33,756 bases of DNA, taken from positions 1 through 33,756 of the forward strand of contig VBMG01000121.1 of the NCBI GenBank assembly GCA_005878485.1. Reading direction: 5' to 3'. The position numbers and the translations under genes are program-made. The first letter of the stretch is position 1; the number at the start of each line of letters is the position of its first letter. The notes under the pieces are model-generated. The model was not told where the DNA came from. It did not search any database and saw only the letters and a program-made list of their open reading frames with translations. The DNA comes from Methanobacteriota archaeon (GTDB lineage: Archaea > Thermoplasmatota > Thermoplasmata > RBG-16-68-12). This document shows positions 13,835-22,082 of this stretch, piece by piece.

Positions 13835-15223
13835 TCATCCCGCGGGAGCCTCGATCGCGGTGCAGATCGCGTCGAAATCCCAGAGTCCCGCGGGCTTCGG
13901 GGCCTTCGCCTTCAGATGGTCGAGGTGGCCTTCCCGCCCCAAGAGGTTCACGATCCACGCCGTGTACGCGGGCGAGCCGGTCGCCCCGGGCGAGTTGTAG
14001 TTCGTGACATGGAACGAATGAGGTCCCGGGATCTCGATCGCTTCCTTGATGAAGCTCCCGTGGCGGTCGACGACCTGCGCCCGCACGCCCGCGGTCCCGG
14101 GTCGGGTGAGGTCTTCCACGCGGAGGTCCGGGAGGAACTCCTGCACGCGCTTCGCCATCGCCCGCTTCGAGATCGACGAGGCCCATTCCTGGGTGGCGAG
14201 CGTAATGAACTCCGGGTTCACGAGGACCGCGAGCTTGTTGCCGATCGGAAACTCGAAGAACTTATGCACCAGGTCCGCGGGGTCGTCGAAGAAGCCGCGG
14301 TATGTGTACGGCCCCGGGACGGGGACCGCGTTCGGTCCGATCTCGCGCCGGCCGTCCGCGCGGACGATCCAGTGCGGATCGAGGAACGGGAGCTCCGGGT
14401 GGCGGGGCACCGTGTACAGGTTCCGGCTGGAAAGGTAGTAGCGCGCGGGGTCCACCTCCCAGTACTCGCCGCGGAAGTGAAGGTCCGTGTACTCGCGCGC
14501 GACGCCGAGCGCATGGGCAATGTCGATCGCGTTGCCGCCCGCGGCGTTGATCAGGAACTTCGTCCGGAGCGGTTCCCCCCAGGTCCCGACCGAGACGCGG
14601 ATTCGGGCCCGTGGGTCGACATAGACCCGATCCTCGCCTGCGGCGGGTGCGATCTGGACTTCGAGATGGTCCCCGGCGACGTCAATCGACTCGACGTCGG
14701 CCCCGAGGAGAAATCGTGCGCCGGCGCGTTCCGCGTCGTCCCGCAATGCCACTGTGAACGCCTGATAGTCCACGCTCGTGTCCGTCTTCGACCAGATCGC
14801 GCCATGGCAGCGCACGTTCGGTTCGAGCGCTCGGACCTCGCCTTCCGTCAACAGGGAGAGCTCGTCCTCGCCCATCCCGTTCGCGAGCCCCCACTTTCGG
14901 TACGTCTCGAGGTGGGAGACCCGATCCTCGCGGGTCGCGATCTCGAACGTGCCCACCGGCACCCACGGAAGGCCGCGCGACGCTGCGTACGCTCTCCACA
15001 TGCCGTACGCAATCTGGGACGACCGCGCGAAGACCTTTCGCCCGACCGGGTCGAGATAGAACGGCCGGTGGACCACGCCCGTGTTCCGACGGGACGTGTG
15101 CAAGGCGACCTGCGGCTCCTTCTCCAACACCGCGATGCGGCCCTCGTATCGCGTCGCCAGCCAATACGCAAAGGACGTCCCGAGGATCCCCCCGCCGACG
15201 ATCGTGACGTCCCAGGGCTCCAT
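13835..15223 (-). CDS. FAD-dependent oxidoreductase, L-2-hydroxyglutarate oxidase (LhgO)-like
   Basis: 462 residues. The N-terminal dinucleotide-binding motif 'VTIVGGGILGTSFAYWLA' with the acidic end 'VLEKE' binds FAD. 'TSRRNTGVVHRPFYLDP' matches the conserved 'S..NSGVVH.G.YY' segment of the LhgO/DAO family. A second FAD contact 'FLINAAGGNAIDIA' and the C-terminal 'GPHSFHVTNYNSPGATGSPA' are also family-like. It probably oxidises a 2-hydroxy acid and passes electrons to FAD, then to quinone or another acceptor. Its 462 residues exceed the roughly 400 of LhgO, so a related substrate is possible. ATAATAAG (15249-15256) lies 30 nt upstream of ATG 15223, so it is leaderless. It converges with the CHRD gene. 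Confidence 0.8.
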   Translation of the reverse strand: MEPWDVTIVGGGILGTSFAYWLATRYEGRIAVLEKEPQVALHTSRRNTGVVHRPFYLDPVGRKVFARSSQIAYGMWRAYAASRGLPWVPVGTFEIATREDRVSHLETYRKWGLANGMGEDELSLLTEGEVRALEPNVRCHGAIWSKTDTSVDYQAFTVALRDDAERAGARFLLGADVESIDVAGDHLEVQIAPAAGEDRVYVDPRARIRVSVGTWGEPLRTKFLINAAGGNAIDIAHALGVAREYTDLHFRGEYWEVDPARYYLSSRNLYTVPRHPELPFLDPHWIVRADGRREIGPNAVPVPGPYTYRGFFDDPADLVHKFFEFPIGNKLAVLVNPEFITLATQEWASSISKRAMAKRVQEFLPDLRVEDLTRPGTAGVRAQVVDRHGSFIKEAIEIPGPHSFHVTNYNSPGATGSPAYTAWIVNLLGREGHLDHLKAKAPKPAGLWDFDAICTAIEAPAG

Positions 15224-15248
15224 GTCTGGAGTCGCGAAGAGCCCCGAG

Positions 15249-15256
15249 CTTATTAT
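15249..15256 (-). promoter_or_regulatory. TATA box of the LhgO-like gene
   Basis: ATAATAAG on the minus strand, centred 30 nt before ATG 15223, between this gene and the end of the TMEM175-like remnant. Confidence 0.5.
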
Positions 15257-15284
15257 GGCTGCGTACCCACGCGGGGCCGGCCGC

Positions 15285-15781
15285 CTACGTCATCTCCTGG
15301 CGCCGCCAGAACGCATCGATCCGTCCTGGCAGGACAAAGATCATCGGGAAGACCACGTAGGTGCCGAGGCTGATCAACGGGTTCACGAACGAAAGGAAGA
15401 TCGCGATGGCGGGGAGGCAAGGTCCAAGCAAGATCCGCCGACGACCCGACCGAATGATCGCCGCATCGAGCTCCGCCTCCACGAGATGATGAGGGACGGT
15501 CGCATACCAGAAAGACGCATACAGCAAGAATTCCGCCGCGAGGAGATTCAGCCCGTAGGCGATGAGCGTCACACGCTCCAGGTCGTGGCGGCCTAAGAGC
15601 GCCGTAGAGAGGGGCAAGAGGCCGATAAACAGCAGGAAGAAGATGTTGAGCCAGATCATCCTGTTCGCCTGGGATCCGCGGTTGGTTCGCGGTTCCCGGC
15701 GGGTAGACCTCGTCCAGCGTCGGGCCGATCGTCCCCGAGACCCGCTCCGGATACCACTTGGTAACGTGTTGGTTTCCGACA
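15285..15781 (-). pseudogene. TMEM175-like channel remnant lacking the N-terminal helices
   Basis: From ATG 15659 the 124-residue frame reads 'MIWLNIFFLLFIGLLPLSTA' followed by three to four hydrophobic helices, like the C-terminal half of TMEM175-type potassium channel proteins (DUF1211), including the 'N.l.L..igLLPl.TALLG' motif. The first helices and the 'FSDGVFAI' filter signature are absent. An in-frame ATG at 15781 adds only Arg/Ser-rich sequence. In that upstream part another frame (reading 'TKWYPERVSGTIGPTLDEVY') has a higher share of G/C at third positions, so a frameshift or deletion near 15660 is likely. It could still be an unusual short channel. The neighbouring divergent gene starts 43 nt away. 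Confidence 0.5.
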
Positions 15782-15823
15782 TTCTTGACCTCTCGCGCAT
15801 GATTATCCCGCAAGGCAACGGTC

Positions 15824-16453
15824 TTGAGAATCGTCCTCTTCGGGGCCACTGGCCGGACCGGGCACCTCCTGTTGCAGCGAGCCCTCCGGCTCGGACACAA
15901 CGTATCCGCGTACGTGCGCGACCCGGCTCGACTGGAAGTCAAGCACGATCGCTTGCACGTCGTTCGTGGCGACGTCCTTGATCCGCTGTCCGTCCACTGG
16001 GCCGTCGCCGGAGCCGATGCCGTGCTGAGCGCCCTTGGGTTCAGCGCGCGGCGGCCGCCACCCATCCTCTCCGACGGCGTCCGTCACATTCTCGATGGCA
16101 TGGAGACGCATCGGGTGCGGCGGATCGTGGTCTTGTCCGCGGCGGGTGCACTCCACGAGCGGGCCGGATTCTTCGTCGGAACGGTCGGGCTAGGACTCGC
16201 GCGGCTATTCCTACCTGGCGTCTATGCGGAGCACCGCAAGATGCTCGAAACGCTCCAGCGGCGGAACCTCGACTGGACCGCGGTGAGGCCGGTCCTGCTC
16301 ACGGACGGTCCGCCTACGGGCCGCTACCGCGTGGTCACGGAAGGCATTCCGCGATGGGGCTTTCGCATCTCTCGCGCGGACGTCGCGGATTTCATGATTC
16401 AGCAGCTCACGAGCGACGCGTTCGTCCGGAAGATGCCGGCGATTGCGAACTGA
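15824..16453 (+). CDS. NAD(P)-binding atypical SDR (NmrA/BLVRB-like)
   Basis: 209 residues. 'IVLFGATGRTGHLLLQRALR' is the glycine-rich NAD(P) motif (GATGxTG) of atypical short-chain dehydrogenases of the NmrA-like group. 'VRDPARLE', 'GDVLDPLSVHWAVAGADAVL' and 'RIVVLSAAG' follow in the usual order. No Tyr-x-x-x-Lys catalytic pair is seen, as is common in this group, so it may be a redox sensor, a flavin reductase or a reductase of unknown substrate. The start is the rare TTG at 15824; no Met or Val lies between it and the GATG motif. It faces the TMEM175 remnant, sharing the GGATAATC/GATTATCC region near 15800. Confidence 0.82.
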   Translation: MRIVLFGATGRTGHLLLQRALRLGHNVSAYVRDPARLEVKHDRLHVVRGDVLDPLSVHWAVAGADAVLSALGFSARRPPPILSDGVRHILDGMETHRVRRIVVLSAAGALHERAGFFVGTVGLGLARLFLPGVYAEHRKMLETLQRRNLDWTAVRPVLLTDGPPTGRYRVVTEGIPRWGFRISRADVADFMIQQLTSDAFVRKMPAIAN

Positions 16454-16620
16454 ATCCGGATGAAGCGAGTTTTCGGTCGACGCCGTTCGATGCGAGCGTC
16501 GGATCGCAAGGTGTCTGTCGCAATCGGCCGATCAGGTGGGAGAGGGAGGGCTGGTGATGGAGCGGATGACCTGAAGCAACGAGCCTTCCCACCGGACGAA
16601 GGTGCCGACGCGGTTCGATT

Positions 16621-17028
16621 CTATTTCACCGTGAAGATTTTCGCGGTAAACTCGCCCGTCGGGATGTTGTACGTTCCTTCGAAGCGGAGATTCGCGCCGT
16701 TGAGCCGGGCGAGTCGCGTGGACTGGGTCTGACACAGGGCTTCCCCTTCGGCATGAACCGACGTCGGGCTGACGGTCCTTCCCGTGCCCTTGCCCTTGAA
16801 GATGAGCATGTCCCCGTCGTCGGTTTGGTCAATCCCCCGGGACTCGAACTCGTACGTCCCATCCGGCTTGAAGAACGCATCGACGCTTTCCATGTGGTTC
16901 GCGTCGTATTCGCCCTTGACAGTTCCCTGAAGATTGTAGGATATTAGTACCCCGTCGGGCTTGAACTCCCGAATCGTCACGGACGTCGTTTTCTCATTCA
17001 GTTCCGCCAAAAATTCCTGCTCCGGCAT
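16621..17028 (-). CDS. Small soluble beta-rich protein, unknown function
   Basis: 135 residues, mostly alternating strands (SVTIREFKPDGVLISYNLQG, TYEFESRGIDQTDDGDMLIF, LRFEGTYNIPTGEFTAKIF), suggesting a small beta barrel of the lipocalin or DUF-type. There is one Cys, no signal and no TM. The start ATG 17028 has GGTGGAGG upstream (about 17038-17046) and a CTATAC box about 48 nt away. A longer open frame continues to 17703 but its added part is a shadow of the M29-like gene. The 3' side (16454-16620) is a gene-free convergent gap in which I see nothing. Confidence 0.65.
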   Translation of the reverse strand: MPEQEFLAELNEKTTSVTIREFKPDGVLISYNLQGTVKGEYDANHMESVDAFFKPDGTYEFESRGIDQTDDGDMLIFKGKGTGRTVSPTSVHAEGEALCQTQSTRLARLNGANLRFEGTYNIPTGEFTAKIFTVK

Positions 17029-17096
17029 TGTTTGAACCCCTCCACCTTGCGCCCCGCATGGGGTGTCTCGCAGTATAGCCCTTTCGGAGTCTCGTC

Positions 17097-18194
17097 TCAA
17101 GGTCCGATTTCGAGGCGGACAGGTCCGGTGGTCGCGGTGAAAGACACGGAAGGGTCCGCCGCTCGTCGCTCGAGCTGGGGATGGGGCCCGAGCCCGATTC
17201 CCACATCGTCCTTCACGATTCCGTTGTCGAGCATGCACGCCTCCGCGACCGGATTCAGGCCCACGGAGAAGAAACCGACCCGCGCGGTCGAGACCTTGGA
17301 TTGCACGAGCGCGTGATTGAGCAAATCCTCCCGGTCTTCCGCGCCCCATTTCACGATCCTCCCCGCCTCGATTTTGAACCACGGGCGAACAATCGTGCGG
17401 CCCGCGAGGAAGATCGGGTCCGTCGCGTGGACCTCGCCGTTCACGGATTCGGGACGAACGGCTCCGTCCAGCTTCCCCGCGGGCAAGGAGGTCTCGACGA
17501 ATCCACGTCGGATGTCTCCGGGGCCGACGATCCCATCGTCCACCACGGGCGGAATCGGCTTCGTCTCGAACCGGAGGTCCGTGCCGGCGTCCGAAACGAC
17601 GCGGACCCTCTTCCGTCCGGAGAGCCGGCGTCCCAACGCGGTGCCCCACTTCTGGATTTCCTTCAGGTCGACGCCCAACGCGGCGTGGTAGCTCCGATGC
17701 CATTTCGCAAAGTCGAGCCCGTACGCCTCCGCCCGTTCTCGAGTGACCCGTCCGATTGGCAGATCCACGTAGGGCACTTTCCGCCTCCGCCTCGGTTCAT
17801 GTTGTCGCGACCCGCCCAGCGCGTTCGCGTCGAACTTCTCGGGCGGAATGTCTTTCATGCGACGCGCGTCCGAGGGGCCGCCCAGGTAGATGCGGGCGGT
17901 GCACGTCGAGTCAATTGCATATTCCACGGGAGACGGTTGTCGTAGCCACCTCAGGGATAGCTCGTGCATCGACGTGAACCACAGATCGTCTGTCATCAGG
18001 GTGATGTGGGTGTCGCTCCCGGTTCGGCGCGCCTCGAGCGCGAGCGCCTCCGCGAGCGGGATCGTCGGCGGGTAGGTGTAGATCTCGAACACGTCCTTCC
18101 ATCGAAGACGGAGGGAGGCGCGGACGACTTGCCGCGCGAGCGGGATCCACGCTTCAAATTCGGGGGCGGTGGACGAGGCGGGGCCGACGGGCAT
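17097..18194 (-). CDS. Aminopeptidase T (M29)-like protein, apparent loss of metal ligands
   Basis: 365 residues. The order of segments fits the M29 aminopeptidase family: 'RVVSDAGTDLRFETKPIPPV', then 'RRGFVETSLPAGKLDGAVRP', 'NGEVHATDPIFLAGRTIVRP', 'VGFFSVGLNPVAEACML' and 'VKDDVGIGLGPHPQ'. In active members the segments read roughly 'N.PAGEV', 'a.E.giG.N' and 'K..G..HiA.G', with Glu, Glu and His as metal ligands. Here the matching positions appear to be Lys, Phe/Ser and Gly. This alignment is by eye, so the loss of activity is a hypothesis. The start ATG 18194 has CCTTTTATC (18220-18228) 30 nt upstream and is leaderless. It follows the LDH2-family gene by 59 nt. Confidence 0.7.
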   Translation of the reverse strand: MPVGPASSTAPEFEAWIPLARQVVRASLRLRWKDVFEIYTYPPTIPLAEALALEARRTGSDTHITLMTDDLWFTSMHELSLRWLRQPSPVEYAIDSTCTARIYLGGPSDARRMKDIPPEKFDANALGGSRQHEPRRRRKVPYVDLPIGRVTRERAEAYGLDFAKWHRSYHAALGVDLKEIQKWGTALGRRLSGRKRVRVVSDAGTDLRFETKPIPPVVDDGIVGPGDIRRGFVETSLPAGKLDGAVRPESVNGEVHATDPIFLAGRTIVRPWFKIEAGRIVKWGAEDREDLLNHALVQSKVSTARVGFFSVGLNPVAEACMLDNGIVKDDVGIGLGPHPQLERRAADPSVSFTATTGPVRLEIGP

Positions 18195-18219
18195 GGGGAA
18201 CGACAATCGTCCGAGAGCC

Positions 18220-18228
18220 GATAAAAGG
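18220..18228 (-). promoter_or_regulatory. TATA box of the M29-like gene
   Basis: CCTTTTATC on the minus strand, centred 30 nt before ATG 18194; this decides the start over the upstream in-frame codon at 18266. Confidence 0.5.
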
Positions 18229-18253
18229 TGCGAATGGGGGAAGGTTCGTCGAC

Positions 18254-19336
18254 CTACGAAGCCCACGTGACGCTGAGGTCGGTGCCGATTTTCTTGAGCG
18301 CCTGGACGACTCTTGGGTCGAGCGGAATCCCTTCGTTTCGGAATTTCTCCATGCGGACGAAGCTCTTTTCGCCGTGCACATAGATCCGCTCCTGCCCTTG
18401 GGCCTTCGGGCTGTCCTTCAATTCCCGGGCGAGGCGGTCCATGTCCCGGCGGAACTCGTCGAGCGGACGGAACGCCCCCGGGTCCAGGGCCAGGAAGAAG
18501 TGCCCGACGTCGGGCCGCTTCTCATCCGCGTAGACTTGCAATCCCGTCGCGGCGCCGCTGAGGACTCCGCTCAGGACATCGACCAAGAGCGCGAGGCCGT
18601 AGCCTTTGTGGCCGCCGAGGTCCTCGCCTTCGCCACCGAGGGGGAGGAGGCCGCCGCCGAGGCGCTTCGCGAGGGCGTTCAAGACGCGCGCCGGATCCGT
18701 GGAGCTTCTTCCGGTTTCATCGACCGCCCAACCGTGTGGAATCGGTTTCCCCGCGCGGTTATACACCTCGACTTTCCCGCGCGGAACCGTGGCCGTGGCC
18801 ATGTCGAGGACGAACGCCTTCTCGTTCATCGCGGGAGCCGCCAGACTGATCGGGTTCGTGCCGAGGACCGAGATCCGCCCAAACGTCGGCACGACGAGCG
18901 GGGCTGCGTTCGTCATGCTCACGCCGATTAAGTTGTGCGGAAGCCCCATCATCGCGTAATAGCCCGCGATCCCGTAGTGATTCGAGTTCCGCACCGCGAC
19001 GACGCCGACCGCGGTGTCCTTCGCCTTCCGGATCGCGAGGTTCATCGCACGCGTGCCGACGACCTGACCCAAGCTCTGCCCGCCATCGAGCAGCGCGGTC
19101 GCCTTCGTCTCCTTGATCATGCGGCTCTGGTCCGTCGGTTTCATGAAGCCTTCTTTGAGGCCGCTGACGTAGCGGCCGAGGCGCGCGACTCCATGGCTGT
19201 CGATCCCACGCAGATCCGCGACGACTAAGACATCGGTCGTCACCCGCGCGTCTTCCGCGGGTACGCCGAGCTTCATCAGGACTTGCTCACAAAAGTGACG
19301 GAGCGGTTTTTCGTGGATCGTCACCGTCTCGGCCAT
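18254..19336 (-). CDS. Ldh family (LDH2/malate dehydrogenase-type) NAD(P)-dependent oxidoreductase
   Basis: 360 residues, the usual family length (330-370). 'ADLRGIDSHGVARLGRYV' with the family His, 'VAVRNSNHYGIAGYYAM' with the nucleotide- and substrate-binding Asn/His, 'PTFGRISVLGTNPISLAAP' and 'EDLGGHKGYGLALLVDVLSG' are all hallmark segments of the LDH2 (YlbC/ComC) family, which reduces 2-oxo acids to 2-hydroxy acids such as malate, sulpholactate or ureidoglycolate. The precise substrate cannot be read. The start ATG 19336 is preceded 41 nt upstream by CTTATACG. Longer starts up to 19561 overlap the AlkD-like gene and look non-coding. Together with the LhgO-like oxidase 3 kb away it may point to 2-hydroxy acid turnover (inference). 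Confidence 0.9.
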   Translation of the reverse strand: MAETVTIHEKPLRHFCEQVLMKLGVPAEDARVTTDVLVVADLRGIDSHGVARLGRYVSGLKEGFMKPTDQSRMIKETKATALLDGGQSLGQVVGTRAMNLAIRKAKDTAVGVVAVRNSNHYGIAGYYAMMGLPHNLIGVSMTNAAPLVVPTFGRISVLGTNPISLAAPAMNEKAFVLDMATATVPRGKVEVYNRAGKPIPHGWAVDETGRSSTDPARVLNALAKRLGGGLLPLGGEGEDLGGHKGYGLALLVDVLSGVLSGAATGLQVYADEKRPDVGHFFLALDPGAFRPLDEFRRDMDRLARELKDSPKAQGQERIYVHGEKSFVRMEKFRNEGIPLDPRVVQALKKIGTDLSVTWAS

Positions 19337-19406
19337 CGATGCGTCTCGTCCGACCAACGGAATCGACCTGCGCGTATAAGCTTGCGGTCCGCCCTTCCTG
19401 CGGGCC

Positions 19407-20123
19407 TCACCGTCCCCTGCGCAGCTCATCTCGGAGTGCCTTGGGCGCCCGTTCCGTCGCGACCGTGATGAGGACGCGGGGCAGGCCGCGAATGTGCTTG
19501 CGAAGGAACGCCTCCGTTCGGCGTCGGTCTCGCTTCCAGCACTCCCGCAGCCAGGTGCCAACCGCGCGTTGGACCCAGAACTCGTCGTCGTAGAGGAGTT
19601 TCTCCAGGATTCTGAACGGCTGGTCCAGCTCGCCCGCGAAGACGAGATCGTGCATCGCGTAAGTCGATGCGCGTCGGCGCCAGATGTTCGTCGAGCGCGT
19701 CCATCGCAGGACCTCCGAGAACCGAGGGCGGTCCCGACGGACCATCTTCGCGATCGGGCCGGAGGCCAGCGCGTCGCTCAGCGCCCATCCGGTCGCCTCG
19801 TCGACCCAGCGGTCCGCGAGCGCCCACGACGCTCCATCGAGGATCTCCGCGAATCGATCGAGGAGCATGATCCCCAGCGCCTTCTCCTCCAGGACCTCGC
19901 CGGACCAGAGCGCCACGGCGAGCGAGTTCACCTCGGACGCCGTCAGATCCCGATGCGCCTTCGCAAACGTCGTCAGGATTGCCCGCTGCGTCGGGACGCG
20001 GAGCCCGAGGACGGGCACCGGGGAGCCGAGATACGAAACAGGGTCGGAGGGCGTGGGGGACCGAGGCGCCTTTCGGATTTGCTCGACGAGTTGGGCGCGA
20101 GCCGCGCCAACGTTGAAGGGCAT
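19407..20123 (-). CDS. AlkD-like DNA glycosylase (DNA alkylation repair, HEAT-like)
   Basis: 238 residues, all alpha. It removes alkylated bases from DNA in characterised members. Key residues of AlkD can be placed: Trp and Asp in 'WALSDALA', Arg in 'NIWRRRAS', and Trp/Arg in 'FWVQRAVGTWLRE'. The last third is basic (RDRRRTEAFLRKHIRGLPR), suitable for DNA contact. ATG 20123 is chosen because GCTTTATG lies 28-29 nt upstream (20148-20155), giving a leaderless transcript; further upstream codons are in-frame but unlike the family. It is divergent from the SDR gene. Confidence 0.85.
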   Translation of the reverse strand: MPFNVGAARAQLVEQIRKAPRSPTPSDPVSYLGSPVPVLGLRVPTQRAILTTFAKAHRDLTASEVNSLAVALWSGEVLEEKALGIMLLDRFAEILDGASWALADRWVDEATGWALSDALASGPIAKMVRRDRPRFSEVLRWTRSTNIWRRRASTYAMHDLVFAGELDQPFRILEKLLYDDEFWVQRAVGTWLRECWKRDRRRTEAFLRKHIRGLPRVLITVATERAPKALRDELRRGR

Positions 20124-20147
20124 CGTTTGGGAGGAATTCAGATGCCG

Positions 20148-20233
20148 CATAAAGCTGACAGCCCAACCCCGTCCGGTTGCTGCGTCGGGTCCCGCTGGGT
20201 TTGTAGAGTTTGTAAACCAGAAGCGAGATAAAT
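20148..20233. promoter_or_regulatory. Divergent leaderless promoters, AlkD-like and SDR genes
   Basis: GCTTTATG on the minus strand at 20148-20155 serves the AlkD-like gene. AGATAAAT at 20226-20233 on the plus strand lies 25 nt before ATG 20255 and serves the SDR gene. The span between the boxes is about 70 nt and includes a TTTGTAGAGTTTGTAAAC direct repeat (TTTGTA twice) near 20200-20217. Confidence 0.45.
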
Positions 20234-20254
20234 CGCGGAAGGCCTGTGTCGGCC

Positions 20255-21025
20255 ATGGAGAATTCTTCAAGTGTCGATCCCGCCCCGTCACCGAAACAGG
20301 CCCCGACGGAGCGGGTCGCCCTAATCACGGGCGCGAGCCGCGGCCTCGGTTATACCCTGGCTGAATTCCTCGCGCGACAGCGGTGGACCCTCGTTCTGAG
20401 CGCGCCACATGAGACGCCCCTGGGTGCGGCCACGGAGCGCCTGCGGGCTGCGGGCGCGATCGTGACGGCCGTGACCGGTGACGTCGCGCGTCCGAAGGAC
20501 CGCCGGGTGATCGCGGATTCGGTGCGTCGCGCGGGTCGTTTGGATCTGCTGGTCAACAATGCGTCGGAGTTGGGGCCTTCACCGCTCCCTCCGCTGCTGG
20601 AGCACCCGCTCCCGGCCCTGCGGCACGTGTTTGAGGTCAACGTGCTCGCGCCGATCGCCCTGGTCCGCGCTTGCCTTCCGCTGCTGAGCTCGTCGCGGGG
20701 CCTCGTCATCAACATCACAAGCGACGCGGCGCGCGGCGGCTATCCCGGATGGGGCGGGTACGGATCGAGCAAGGCCGCGCTCGAACTCGTCTCGAAGACG
20801 CTCGCGAATGAGTTGCGGGATGCTGGCGTCGGCGTCGTCGCGGTGGACCCGGGGGACCTTCGGACCCAGATGCATCAGGACGCGTTCCCGGGGCAAGACA
20901 TCAGCGACCGTCCGCTGCCCGACATCACGTTGCCGTTCTGGGCGTGGCTCGAGGGACAGGATCCCGCGCGAGTCTCAGGCCTTCGGTTCGAAGCCCAAGG
21001 CACCGTCTGGGAGGTGCCCGCATGA
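20255..21025 (+). CDS. Short-chain dehydrogenase/reductase (classical SDR)
   Basis: 256 residues. The cofactor motif 'TGASRGLG' is at 25-32, 'NNAS' marks the central strand, and the catalytic triad is S156, Y169 and K173 (YGSSK), with the usual 13-residue Ser-Tyr distance. No acidic residue follows the second strand ('LVLSAP'), leaning to NADP(H) (inference). The substrate is unknown. Start ATG 20255 fits a TATA box at 25 nt; the GTG at 20246 is the alternative. The last codons overlap the start of the QueA-like gene (ATGA), so the two are translationally coupled and may act together. Confidence 0.88.
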   Translation: MENSSSVDPAPSPKQAPTERVALITGASRGLGYTLAEFLARQRWTLVLSAPHETPLGAATERLRAAGAIVTAVTGDVARPKDRRVIADSVRRAGRLDLLVNNASELGPSPLPPLLEHPLPALRHVFEVNVLAPIALVRACLPLLSSSRGLVINITSDAARGGYPGWGGYGSSKAALELVSKTLANELRDAGVGVVAVDPGDLRTQMHQDAFPGQDISDRPLPDITLPFWAWLEGQDPARVSGLRFEAQGTVWEVPA

Positions 21026-22056
21026 ACCGGCAGGAACTCGTCTTCGAGCAACCGCGGGAGCTGTTCGCCTCGACTCCCATCGAGACGGAGCGGGGCACCC
21101 GGGATGCGGTTCGGCTCCTCGTCACGACGCCCGCTGGGAACCGCCACGCGACGTTCGCCGAGTTGCCGCGATTTCTTTCCGCGGGAGATCTCCTCGTCGC
21201 GAACGAGAGCGCGACACTCGCCGCGAGCCTCCAAGCCCACGGGCCCGCAGGCACCTACACGCTTGACCTCAGCACGCGGTACGCGGACCGTCTCTGGCTC
21301 GCGGAACCGCGTTGGGATTCGGCGCATCCGGGCCCGATGCCGATCCAGCCCGGCGAGGAGGCCCGCCTGGACGGGGCGACCGTCCGGTATGTCGCGCCGT
21401 ATCCGGGAATCCCGCGGCTCTGGTTCATCCGCTCGGATCGTCCCCTCGAGCCGATTCTGGAGCGGGCGGGCGTGCCGATTCATTACGGTTACGTTCAGAA
21501 AATCTGGCCCCTGGATGCGTATCAGAGCCTGTTCTCCCGGGTCCCCGGAAGCGCGGAGATGCCGTCTGCGGCGCGACCGATTACTCCGAGAATCCAGGAG
21601 GCTCTCGAGGCGGGGGGCGTCCGATTCACGTCCGTCGTGCTGCACTCGGGCGTCAGCAGTCTGGAGATCGAGACGGACTCCGTGGAACAGCAATCCGTGT
21701 ATCCCGAACCGTTTCAGGTCTCACGAGCCACGGCGGAGCTGGTGAACCGCACCCGCGAAGAGGGTCACCGTGTCGTGGCCATCGGGACCACGGTCGTCCG
21801 TGCACTCGAGTCCGCATGGACGCTGGACGGCTTGCGGCCGCGGCAGGGCTTCACACGGCTCTTCGTCCATCCCGGAAATCCGGTGCGATCCGTCGACGGC
21901 CTGCTCACGGGGTTCCACGACCCGGTCACGAGCCATCTCGCCATGCTCGCCGCCCTGATCGGCCTGCCGCGCGTCATGGGCGCCTACCGGGAGGCGATCG
22001 CGAACGGGTACCGGTGGCACGAGTTCGGGGACAGCCACCTGATTCTTCGAAAGTGA
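21022..22056 (+). CDS. QueA-like protein (S-adenosylmethionine:tRNA ribosyltransferase-isomerase family), divergent type
   Basis: 344 residues. Family order is clear: 'FLSAGDLLVANESATLAASL' (compare GDLLV.NDTRV.PARL in QueA), 'YQSLFSRVPGSAEMPSAARP', 'VVLHSGVSSLE', 'GHRVVAIGTTVVRALES', 'GLLTGFHDPVTSHLAMLAAL', and the C-terminal 'YRWHEFGDSHLI'. True QueA has A-P-T-A-G-L-H-F where this has M-P-S-A-A-R-P-I (residues 180-187), and TLHVG where this has VLHSG. The variant motifs resemble the QueA-like group I remember from Actinobacteria. QueA makes epoxyqueuosine in bacterial tRNA; archaea normally make archaeosine instead, so this protein may do something else. It is coupled to the SDR by ATGA overlap and converges tightly on the FAD oxidase. 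Confidence 0.85.
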   Translation: MNRQELVFEQPRELFASTPIETERGTRDAVRLLVTTPAGNRHATFAELPRFLSAGDLLVANESATLAASLQAHGPAGTYTLDLSTRYADRLWLAEPRWDSAHPGPMPIQPGEEARLDGATVRYVAPYPGIPRLWFIRSDRPLEPILERAGVPIHYGYVQKIWPLDAYQSLFSRVPGSAEMPSAARPITPRIQEALEAGGVRFTSVVLHSGVSSLEIETDSVEQQSVYPEPFQVSRATAELVNRTREEGHRVVAIGTTVVRALESAWTLDGLRPRQGFTRLFVHPGNPVRSVDGLLTGFHDPVTSHLAMLAALIGLPRVMGAYREAIANGYRWHEFGDSHLILRK

Positions 22057-22082
22057 CCGGCCCCATCATGTGCGGCCGGCCA

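Noticed and set aside
13769-15373. Open frame of 534 codons on the plus strand opposite the LhgO-like gene
   Set aside because: Antisense shadow; the minus-strand frame has clear FAD-binding motifs.
15755-15780. Third TrmB operator (GGTAACGTGTTGGTTTCC)
   Set aside because: Only the left half matches GTAAC; the right half reads TTTCC, and the site lies in the damaged TMEM175 region.
16454-16620. Possible small gene in the convergent gap
   Set aside because: Frames here are short or arginine-rich, without start signals.
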